Origin: Verrucomicrobiota bacterium | Lineage (GTDB): Bacteria; Verrucomicrobiota; Verrucomicrobiia; Opitutales; UBA2995 | DNA: 8,723 nt | Assembly: GCA_027297085.1 (NCBI GenBank) | Contig: JAPUIL010000265.1 | Span: forward strand, 1-8,723 | Direction of reading: 5' to 3' | Part shown: positions 1 through 6,132 of the stretch, in pieces | Layout of the letters: the number at the start of each line of letters is the position of its first letter | Position numbering within the stretch: position 1 is the first letter of the stretch | The notes under the pieces: generated by a model | The model's database searches: none | Told to the model about the DNA's origin: nothing | What the model saw: only the letters and a program-made list of their open reading frames with translations | Translations under genes and position numbers: made by a program

Positions 1-15
1 TGCTGTGTTATTTGA

Positions 16-98
16 GTAGGAGGGGCTTCATGACCCGAATGATTCGAGGTGATGGCGGTAATGCAGGTCGTGAAATCGCGGCATAAAGCCGCTTCCAG
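16..98. repeat. Inverted pair of REP-like palindromic units (REPIN/BIME-like)
   Basis: Two related 23-base units lie head-to-head, at 16-38 on the plus strand and 76-98 on the minus strand. Read in the same orientation, they match at 16 of 23 positions. Each is a small palindrome: the right unit has a perfect 5-bp stem GCGGC/GCCGC (78-82 with 88-92) around an ATAAA loop, and the left unit has the equivalent stem GGGGC/GACCC with one mismatch. The left unit begins with GTAG, the head tetranucleotide typical of REP sequences mobilised by RAYT (TnpA_REP) transposases. The spacer (39-75) contains nothing I recognise. The rest of bases 1-139 shows no gene. Because the element lies beyond the stop of the aldo/keto reductase, it could also act as a weak transcript end or an mRNA-stabilising structure. 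Copy number in the genome cannot be seen from here. Confidence 0.55.
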
Positions 99-139
99 GC
101 AAGTAGAGATTAAGTAGGTGGAGAATTCGGGATTATTGA

Positions 140-1156
140 CTACCAACGGTGATAGTTCGGCCCAAAGTCTGAGAATTCTTCCTGGTAGTAGGCCGTTACG
201 TGCTCACCGGGAGCCACAATGGCGTCCACTGCTTTTTGATCCTCCTCAGTAATCTCTACTTCAAGAGCCCGGAGGTAAGCTTCGAGCTGGTCCATGGTGC
301 GGGGTCCAATGATAGGGCTGGTAACGGCCGGTTGGTTCAACACCCAGGCGGTTGAAAATTCCGCCACGGGTACCCCTTTGGCGTCGGCGATATCCGATAC
401 TTTTTGTGCGGCCGTTAGACTTGCCTCGTTAAACCGTATATCCTGCCGCCAGTTGTCCGTTTCAGCATAACGCGTTCCCTCGGGAGCATTTTGCCCTTCG
501 GTATACTTTCCAGAAAGAAGTCCTCCCGCCAATGGCCCAAAAGGCATGAGGGCAATACCGTAGGACTGTGCCATAGGGATCAGATCCCGCTCAATCCTAC
601 GGTCGAGAATGGTATAAGGAGGTTGCTCGCTGACAAACCGGTTCAAGCCCAGGTCCTTCGAAGCCCACAACGATTCCACAAATTTCCAGGAAAGAAAAAA
701 ACTGCTACCTATGTAGCGCACCTTGCCAGCACGTACGAGGTCGTCCAAAGCGCGCAGAGATTCATCGATGGCAGTTTCGGATCGTGGCCGATGCAGTTGA
801 TACAGATCGATAACATCCGTTTTTAATCGTTTCAAACTAGCATCGCATTGCTCAATGATATGCCGGCGGGAGATACCCTGCATATTGGGGTCATCATCGG
901 CCATAGCACCATTTACTTTGGTAGCCAGGATAATCCTGTCACGCTTGCCGTTTCGCTTCAGTGCTTCTCCAAGCACCTCTTCACTTCGGCCACGCGAGTA
1001 AACATTGGCCGTATCTATAAAATTGATACCTGCATCCACCGCATGATCGATAATGTCATAAGCGTCTTCCGGAGAAGTCTTAGCGCCAAAATTCATACAA
1101 CCCAAACATAGAGGGCTGACCTTTACACCGGTTCGTCCAAAATCCTTATAGTCCAT
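140..1156 (-). CDS. Aldo/keto reductase
   Basis: NAD(P)H-dependent oxidoreductase of the aldo/keto reductase superfamily, a cytoplasmic (beta/alpha)8 barrel of 338 residues, a normal full length. The catalytic tetrad is visible as D48, Y53, K80 and H122 in the contexts FIDTANVYSRG, ILATKV and YQLHRP. The C-terminal cofactor loop is present as PIIGPRTMDQLE. The sequence resembles the bacterial group that includes YajO- and Tas-like proteins and 'general stress' AKRs, acting on aldehydes, ketones or sugars. The substrate cannot be read from sequence. In the nicotinamide-contacting segment after strand 5 the usual Ser-Asn reads SSFF (IGSSFFLSW), so the Asn is replaced by Phe. The ATG at 1156 is the first plausible start, with no clear Shine-Dalgarno. 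The gene follows the zinc-ribbon membrane protein gene with a gap of 30 bases, so the two probably share a transcript. Confidence 0.93.
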   Translation of the reverse strand: MDYKDFGRTGVKVSPLCLGCMNFGAKTSPEDAYDIIDHAVDAGINFIDTANVYSRGRSEEVLGEALKRNGKRDRIILATKVNGAMADDDPNMQGISRRHIIEQCDASLKRLKTDVIDLYQLHRPRSETAIDESLRALDDLVRAGKVRYIGSSFFLSWKFVESLWASKDLGLNRFVSEQPPYTILDRRIERDLIPMAQSYGIALMPFGPLAGGLLSGKYTEGQNAPEGTRYAETDNWRQDIRFNEASLTAAQKVSDIADAKGVPVAEFSTAWVLNQPAVTSPIIGPRTMDQLEAYLRALEVEITEEDQKAVDAIVAPGEHVTAYYQEEFSDFGPNYHRW

Positions 1157-1186
1157 TGATTCACTGAAAGTTAATATTTTGAAATG

Positions 1187-1876
1187 CTATCCTCGAGGCA
1201 ATTCACCGCCAACCGCAACATCTACGATCCCCAGAGTTTTCTCAATCTCCTGTTCAATATAAAGAGCCTGCTCCGGCTTTTCCAGACCTGGCAGTAGTTT
1301 GTTTTCCTTATCTGCACTATCCAGGTAGTGTACTTCGTAGGTGTAAGAAGTACTGTTCTTATTGTGATGCCCCTTGCTCTTGCAGAATACCTGTTTGATG
1401 TCGCCAACCGGGACACGTTTTTTACCTGGCCAGGGCAAAGGTTGATGGCGAATGGAGATGTCATTGAAGCTGATTCGAATATAGGTTCGATTAACGAATC
1501 CGCATACCACCAGATAAGTAATTCCAACGCCTATCGCACCGTGAATGGTGCCAAACAATGCCATCGCCCATTGTTGCTGGGCGATCGCAATACTAAACCA
1601 AACCACCATGAAACCATCCCAAAAAATGCAAAAAACCAAAAGAGCTAGTACTTTGGGAGAATACCAGCGACGAACAATCTCAAGACCATCCATTGTTGAT
1701 TGAAGCTCTATGCCCTTAGGCGACTCAACAGTACCTCTTGCAATAGCCTGGCCTACCGAAAGTTGATCGCGAAAATCAAATACGGCATTGCAGTTCGCGC
1801 ACTTGGCGATGTTGGAATCGAGGTTAATATCCGAAGCCGGAATTGGCTTCTGGCAGCGTTTGCATGTGACGTCCAT
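1187..1876 (-). CDS. Zinc-ribbon, two-helix membrane protein of unknown function
   Basis: This is a 229-residue protein that I cannot assign to a characterised family. Its N-terminus carries two CxxC knuckles (C5, C8 and C26, C29) that make a small zinc ribbon, probably cytoplasmic. A linker leads to two hydrophobic segments at about residues 76-99 and 103-128, likely a membrane hairpin. The remaining 100 residues alternate short beta-like stretches and end in an amphipathic helix (EQALYIEQEIEKTLG), compatible with a bacterial PH-like domain, although that fold call is only a guess. Both soluble parts would then face the cytoplasm. The start at 1876 places the first cysteine at residue 5, leaving no room for a shorter version; no strong ribosome-binding site is visible. 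It is probably the first gene of a two-gene unit with the aldo/keto reductase, and is divergent from the cupin gene. Confidence 0.8.
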   Translation of the reverse strand: MDVTCKRCQKPIPASDINLDSNIAKCANCNAVFDFRDQLSVGQAIARGTVESPKGIELQSTMDGLEIVRRWYSPKVLALLVFCIFWDGFMVVWFSIAIAQQQWAMALFGTIHGAIGVGITYLVVCGFVNRTYIRISFNDISIRHQPLPWPGKKRVPVGDIKQVFCKSKGHHNKNSTSYTYEVHYLDSADKENKLLPGLEKPEQALYIEQEIEKTLGIVDVAVGGELPRG

Positions 1877-1936
1877 GATATCAATTTGGAGTTTTTTTTC
1901 TTAGATTAAAAATTGGTTCGGGAATGTAAACGTGAG

Positions 1937-1965
1937 ATTTTAGTTCTCGATTTGCCAATTCCCAA
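1937..1965 (-). promoter_or_regulatory. Possible sigma-70-type promoter for the 1876-140 unit
   Basis: On the minus strand a -35-like TTGGGA (1960-1965) is separated by exactly 17 bases from a -10-like TAAAAT (1937-1942). These match 4 of 6 and 5 of 6 consensus positions. It lies in the 110-base divergent intergenic region, about 60 bases upstream of the ATG at 1876. No equally good plus-strand promoter for the cupin gene was found; the best candidate, TTGGTT at 1913, has a poor -10. The call rests on pattern alone in an AT-rich gap, so chance matches are possible. Confidence 0.3.
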
Positions 1966-1986
1966 ACTTTCAATTGTTCTGGACCC

Positions 1987-2472
1987 ATGGATAAGATCAA
2001 CGAAGAGGCCATGCCCACCGAACACCGCATATCTCCAAAGGGATCATTTGAAATGATCCGTAAACATATCTCCGTAGAAATGCGCGGAGGCGAAAACTAT
2101 TTCACGGGTCCCTGGGAGGGAGGACCACCCTTTGACGTGGAACTTACAACCTTGCCACCTGGTAAAAAGAATTACCCTTATCATAAGCACGCCTGCCAGT
2201 GGGAGTATTACATTTTCTTATCAGGAACAGGTAAGTTCAGGGATGAAAACAACGAGTGGCATGAAATCGTATCCGGCGATCATTTCCAATTCGCAACCGC
2301 TAAGGCCCATCAGATTTGGAATGACGGTGAAGTAGACCTAATTTTCTATGTGATCGCCAACAACACCCGGGTTGAAATTGCGGAGTACCCGGATACGGGG
2401 AAAACTCTCATTTTGCCGGACGGTAAATTGGGCTACCTGAGCGACGCTGAGTACTACGATAAAGAAGAATAA
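1987..2472 (+). CDS. Single-domain cupin protein
   Basis: A 161-residue cytoplasmic protein with one cupin beta-barrel. Motif 1 is clear: PYHKHACQWEYYIFLSGTG supplies the metal ligands H66, H68 and E73, with the motif-closing glycine at 80. Motif 2, GDHFQFATAKAHQIWN, supplies the fourth ligand H108 and the conserved N112, although the usual Pro and Gly of this motif are both Ala. All four residues of the 3-His/1-Glu metal site are therefore present, and a divalent metal centre is expected. Such single cupins include dioxygenases, isomerases and small-molecule sensors. Nothing here identifies the reaction. The ATG at 1987 is preferred. A second in-frame ATG at 2011 has a purine run only 2 bases upstream, too close to serve as a ribosome-binding site. 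The gene stands alone between a divergent unit and the large PEGA protein gene. Confidence 0.88.
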   Translation: MDKINEEAMPTEHRISPKGSFEMIRKHISVEMRGGENYFTGPWEGGPPFDVELTTLPPGKKNYPYHKHACQWEYYIFLSGTGKFRDENNEWHEIVSGDHFQFATAKAHQIWNDGEVDLIFYVIANNTRVEIAEYPDTGKTLILPDGKLGYLSDAEYYDKEE

Positions 2473-2515
2473 AAGCCCTTCACGTCCAATTAGCTAGGTG
2501 GGCGTTCAAAAATTA

Positions 2516-2547
2516 GTAAAAAGGAATCGGAAATAGGCCGACTCCTT
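2516..2547 (-). terminator. Hairpin with a U-rich tail on the minus strand
   Basis: A 10-bp inverted repeat pairs 2521-2530 with 2538-2547 around a 7-base loop. Its single irregular pair is A-C if read as plus-strand RNA but a G-U wobble if read as minus-strand RNA. Only the minus-strand reading is followed by a T-rich tail (TTTTTACTAATTTTT); on the plus side the sequence after the stem is GTGGGC. The structure therefore looks like an intrinsic terminator for minus-strand transcription, although both flanking genes are on the plus strand. The rest of 2473-2641 also contains a weak 5-bp AGGGG/CCCCT stem at 2558-2576. Confidence 0.4.
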
Positions 2548-2641
2548 GTGGGCGATCAGGGGAATAAGCTACCCCTTTATGCGTAGCTTTACAACGCGGC
2601 TCTCCTCGCTGCGAAAACTAGGCATCCTTTTCCCTGAGTTT

Positions 2642-5344
2642 ATGAGACCAAGCCACCCATATTCAGTGCTGCACCTTCACTCCGAAGGCGCCACCGCTTT
2701 AACCAAAAAAATCACTCCTGCAGGCAACCTGGAACCTCATTCTTTCTACCAGAGTCCCAAAGCCACCGGTTCCCTCGAAACTGCCTTAAAGCGCTTTTTC
2801 GAGGACTCAAAGAAAGACCTCCTTTACATAAATGTAGTATCTGAGGCTCCTACCCTTCAGTCCTTCAACGATACAACCTTGTTGAAAGAGCCGGATGCTT
2901 TCGCTCAAGTGCTGGAAGCAAACAGCGGAATCGCGGCTAAGGACTGCGATGTTCAATTTCTTGAGGCTGAAAGCGGAACTCCTTTCTCAGGAAACGGACC
3001 CCTTCTGGTTAACTGCTTCAAGCGTAGCGATTTTCTTAGAGCTCAGGCTATTGCCAGCGAACTGGGCTTCGAACAATTTGAATTATTTAGTAATACCCTT
3101 TCCATCCTCGGTGCTCTGAGCGAGTGGAGAAAAGAATTTCGAAGCCAGGAATCGGTGGCCATTCTCGAGGTAGGCGAAAATACATCCGTGGTTACCATTT
3201 CAACAGCAGATGGCCAGATCGCATCCAAGAAAATTCCGGTTTCGGTTCAGAATCTGGCTGAAAGCATCCAGGAAAAGCTGCAGCTAAAATTTGAAAGCGC
3301 AGCCTTGCTGCTTTTCTACAATGGAGTCTTCGACTTCAGCCAACACAAAGAAGCAATTTCAGCAAACTTTGCAGAAAAGCTGACACCTCACCTCCAGAAC
3401 CTGGCCGGCAAATTCTCAGTAGAACTGGACCGCCTCCTTATCTCAAGTTTTCCTCCCAGTTACAGTTGGTTAAACGAAGATACTGCCGCAGCTGCGGGAC
3501 TAAGAGCTTTTAGCAAAGATGAATTTTATTTCCTGCAAGACCTATCAGCACTTGGTGACTGTGCAGAGAATCCAGGGTTTTTAGGCACCGCATTCTGCGC
3601 TCACTCAAAACCGGACGCCAATCCTTGGATGGTTTCATTACGCATTCAGTCTATTGCCGATGCCTGTCAGAATTGCCAAGGTATGGCCGTTTCGTCAATC
3701 AAGACGGTCGAAGATGTTCCAGTTGCAACCGAACCGGAATTGGACGAAGCCACGGCCGTTCAACCAAGCACTCCTGAATTCGCAGAAGGTAATGAGCCTC
3801 GTAACGAAGAACTGAGCCAAGCTGAAAAAAGCTACGAGCCAGAAGAAGAAGTTTCTATCGAACCTATCGAGTCGAAAGGACTTTTCGAGGAATCTGATGT
3901 AGAGGAATTTACCTTGGAAGAAAACGATCAGGAATCTCCCAAAGAGGTAGTAAATTACAATCAGACCAAAAAAGAAGAACCCCGACCCGCCAAATCGCAA
4001 AAGGATGTCACTCCCATAAATGAAGAAGATAAGAAGAATCGTTTGGGACTGATATGGGGTGGAGTAGCTGCTCTGTTAATCATTGGGGGCGGTAGCTATT
4101 TCTACCTGCAGAATCCCAAGAAGGCACCTATCCCAGTTCCAATACCCATTCCACAAGTTGCTGAAACAGCGCCTGACCTGGAAGCGGAAACTGCAATCGA
4201 AGAACGAGGGTTAGAAGTCGCTACGACAGAGACGGAAGAACCAATTGGCACTCCCACACGCACAACTTTTCAAGAACCAAAACAGGAATTGGAGTCCATA
4301 GACCTTTTTGAAGTTGCAGAAGCAGAACAAGCTCCTCCCGAGCCTGCACCCACTATTCCCACCGGCAGCTTGTTGATCGATTCTGAACCATCTGGAGCTA
4401 CTGTTTCAATAAACGGAGAAATCCGTGGCACTACTCCGATCACTGTCGAAGAACTGGAGTTAGATGAATACGCAGTAGAGTTTAAATTAGACGGCTACGT
4501 AACCAAGTTATTGGATGTGGCGGTAGAATCCGAAGAGATTCAAGTGGTAAGAACCGAAATGCTATTACCTTATGGAACTCTGGAAGTTCACACGGCCCCA
4601 GAAGGTATAGATTTCGACGTAGTCTCCGTCGAAGGGCTGGACAGAATTATTTACTCCGGCATTACCCCAGCAACCCTCCCAAAAATTTTGAAAGGTAGAT
4701 ACGAAATTCAATTTACCAGAGACAATTGGGAAGATCATTCTGAACCCGTCATAATTCGATTTAACGATACTTCTAGAGTAGATTTGGTATACCCGGAAGG
4801 CTGGCTAATGATCACCTCCATTCCTGACAATATATCCGTTTTCGAAAAAGGCCGGTTTGTCGGCAAAACTCCCTTGAGACTTAAAGGACTGAAAGAAGGT
4901 GAAAGAACTTATACTCTACGCCACAGGGACTACGAAGACCTTGAGCTGGTAACTCAAATCGAATCTCAAACTGAAAAACGCCTTGATGGCACCCTCCTAA
5001 GTTGGGACAGAGAAGTAGATTACAACCAGTTGGATATCCCTCCCACACCAGTTAAGAAAAGTCTCAGTTACACTCAACGTCTGGTAGGTAAAGACGCACA
5101 CCAATTTCTGGTTGAGTTTGTAATCAGCAAAGAAGGTATTCCTGAGCAAATTGAGATTCTTGAGACCACCTACCTCAGAGCCCATGACCGTCTGATAAAA
5201 GATATTTCCAAATGGACATTTGAACCCGGCATTAGAAAAGACCGGGCAGTAAAAACGCGGGTCCGGTTGCCGATCATCCTTGGCGACGTCAGTGATCTAC
5301 CACCCACAGTTGAACTGGCACGCACAGACAGCGAGAACGAATAA
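2642..5344 (+). CDS. PilM-like/PEGA/TonB_C fusion, single-pass envelope protein
   Basis: Numbered from the ATG at 2642 (900 residues). Residues 7-290 follow the layout of PilM-type actin-like proteins: an opening strand (YSVLHLH), a segment like PilM's mid domain (LVNCFKRSDFLRAQAIASELG), and VAILEVGENTSVVTIS at 172-187 in place of the second phosphate-binding strand. Residues 300-350 hold C307, C319, H321 and a CQNC (342-345). Residues 351-467 are an acidic, Glu/Pro-rich linker. One membrane helix spans about 468-489 (LGLIWGGVAALLIIGGGSYF), with Lys/Arg before it, giving a cytoplasmic N-terminus. A Pro-rich stretch (APIPVPIPIP) follows. Three PEGA-like repeats lie at about 575-635, 645-715 (divergent) and 719-780. 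Residues 818-880 match the TonB C-terminal domain (FLVEFVISKEGIPEQIEI and KWTFEPGIRKDRAV). The role is probably to link a cytoplasmic or membrane partner to the periplasm or outer membrane. The start is uncertain: ATG 2579 and TTG 2546 are in frame, but 2642 places the first PilM-like strand at the N-terminus. None has a good ribosome-binding site. Confidence 0.85.
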   Translation: MRPSHPYSVLHLHSEGATALTKKITPAGNLEPHSFYQSPKATGSLETALKRFFEDSKKDLLYINVVSEAPTLQSFNDTTLLKEPDAFAQVLEANSGIAAKDCDVQFLEAESGTPFSGNGPLLVNCFKRSDFLRAQAIASELGFEQFELFSNTLSILGALSEWRKEFRSQESVAILEVGENTSVVTISTADGQIASKKIPVSVQNLAESIQEKLQLKFESAALLLFYNGVFDFSQHKEAISANFAEKLTPHLQNLAGKFSVELDRLLISSFPPSYSWLNEDTAAAAGLRAFSKDEFYFLQDLSALGDCAENPGFLGTAFCAHSKPDANPWMVSLRIQSIADACQNCQGMAVSSIKTVEDVPVATEPELDEATAVQPSTPEFAEGNEPRNEELSQAEKSYEPEEEVSIEPIESKGLFEESDVEEFTLEENDQESPKEVVNYNQTKKEEPRPAKSQKDVTPINEEDKKNRLGLIWGGVAALLIIGGGSYFYLQNPKKAPIPVPIPIPQVAETAPDLEAETAIEERGLEVATTETEEPIGTPTRTTFQEPKQELESIDLFEVAEAEQAPPEPAPTIPTGSLLIDSEPSGATVSINGEIRGTTPITVEELELDEYAVEFKLDGYVTKLLDVAVESEEIQVVRTEMLLPYGTLEVHTAPEGIDFDVVSVEGLDRIIYSGITPATLPKILKGRYEIQFTRDNWEDHSEPVIIRFNDTSRVDLVYPEGWLMITSIPDNISVFEKGRFVGKTPLRLKGLKEGERTYTLRHRDYEDLELVTQIESQTEKRLDGTLLSWDREVDYNQLDIPPTPVKKSLSYTQRLVGKDAHQFLVEFVISKEGIPEQIEILETTYLRAHDRLIKDISKWTFEPGIRKDRAVKTRVRLPIILGDVSDLPPTVELARTDSENE

Positions 5345-5381
5345 ATCCCAATTTCTAGTTAAAAGCACAAAGCGGTTCTAT

Positions 5382-5415
5382 AAACGTCTGTCCGGTTCGC
5401 CGGGCAGGCGTTTTA
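5382..5415 (+). terminator. Intrinsic terminator with UUCG loop at a convergent junction
   Basis: A 14-bp stem pairs 5382-5395 with 5400-5413 around a TTCG tetraloop, and is followed by a T-rich stretch (5411-5416). As plus-strand RNA all 14 pairs form, two of them as U-G wobbles (5391-5404 and 5387-5408). As minus-strand RNA those two pairs become C-A mismatches. The structure is thus tuned for the plus direction and ends the PEGA/TonB_C transcript 38 bases after its stop codon. The A-rich flank on the left gives a short T-run on the minus strand, so it may also weakly stop the short-chain dehydrogenase transcript converging from the right. Confidence 0.8.
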
Positions 5416-5427
5416 TGTTGCAGATCC

Positions 5428-6132
5428 TTACCAATCTGCCGGTTCTCGATCCCTTAGAAATGATCCTGTCAATTCCGCAGGCGCTTCCTCGGCCAACCAG
5501 ACAATGGTATCGGTGCCCTCTTCCAAAGTTCCAGGTGCAGTTGGACCACCCATATCGGTTTTGATCCAACCAGGGCTTACGGAGTTTACCTTGATATTGA
5601 ACTGGGCAAGGTCGTTGGATAACAGACAAGTGACCGCATTCAGAGCTGTTTTGGAAATACTATAGGCGGGTGCCCAACTGCCCATATCCTTTAGTTGTCC
5701 GGCCAAGCTGGATACATTGATCACCCGGGGATCGTCACTATTCTTAAGGTACGGAAGAAAAGCCCGGGTCACTCGAAGAGCCCCGAGTGAATTGGTATTC
5801 CAGGTTTGATTTAATATGTCTTCAGACACCGTTAAAATCGATTCCGCTTCATCCAGAAGAATTCCGGCGTTGTTAACTAGTACATCCAATCGATCAAATC
5901 GCTCACCAAACGATTTTGAAGCAAGCATGACGCTTTCGTCATCAGACACATCCATTATTAAGGCAGTCAACTGGTCCACTGGGCCATCCAAAGCTTCAAC
6001 TACCGCTTCCCCATCCTTGATATTCCGGCAGGTTAGCACCACTTGAAACTCTTTTAATAACAACTGGTGAACCAGCTCACGTCCAATACCCCGGTTGCCG
6101 CCGGTGACAAGGGCCAGCTTTCTACGATTCAT
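5428..6132 (-). CDS. Short-chain dehydrogenase/reductase (carbonyl reductase-like)
   Basis: A 234-residue cytoplasmic NAD(P)(H)-dependent oxidoreductase of the classical SDR family with a Rossmann fold. The cofactor motif TGGNRGIG lies at residues 10-17, the adenine-contacting D61-V62 follows strand 3, and NNAG is at 87-90. The catalytic set is complete: N114 (or N112), S141/S142 in VINVSS, Y157 and K161 in YSISK. The tail PGWIKTDMGG (187-196) and the Trp-ending C-terminus FLRDREPADW resemble the carbonyl reductase group. R14 and R36 suggest NADPH preference, an inference. The substrate is unknown. The frame stays open upstream to 6333, but that extension lies inside the RND gene and has no SDR features. 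The ATG at 6130-6132 puts the cofactor strand at the N-terminus. It overlaps the RND stop by 11 bases, which suggests translational coupling in one operon. Confidence 0.93.
   Translation of the reverse strand: MNRRKLALVTGGNRGIGRELVHQLLLKEFQVVLTCRNIKDGEAVVEALDGPVDQLTALIMDVSDDESVMLASKSFGERFDRLDVLVNNAGILLDEAESILTVSEDILNQTWNTNSLGALRVTRAFLPYLKNSDDPRVINVSSLAGQLKDMGSWAPAYSISKTALNAVTCLLSNDLAQFNIKVNSVSPGWIKTDMGGPTAPGTLEEGTDTIVWLAEEAPAELTGSFLRDREPADW

Noticed and set aside
30..86. Short plus-strand reading frame of 18 codons preceded by AGGAGG at a good distance
   Set aside because: The apparent ribosome-binding site and start codon fall inside the left REP-like unit and the stop falls in the right one. 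The repeat explains the whole stretch, and the peptide has no recognisable character.
2475..2510. Possible terminator just after the cupin stop
   Set aside because: GCCC and GTGGGC can pair only with a bulge and a long loop, and no T-run follows on the plus strand.
2546..2641. N-terminal extension of the PEGA/TonB_C protein from TTG 2546 or ATG 2579
   Set aside because: TTG 2546 lies in the stem of the hairpin at 2521-2547. The extra residues add nothing matching PilM-like domains, whose first strand begins just after the ATG at 2642. ATG 2579 remains possible: an AGGGG lies 15 or more bases upstream, but that is too far and is partly paired in a weak hairpin.
3695..4000. Minus-strand frame rich in Phe and Arg opposite the acidic linker
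   Set aside because: It is the complement of Glu-rich codons (GAA read as TTC) in the real gene, which produces an artificial Phe-rich frame. No start signal or family resemblance was seen.
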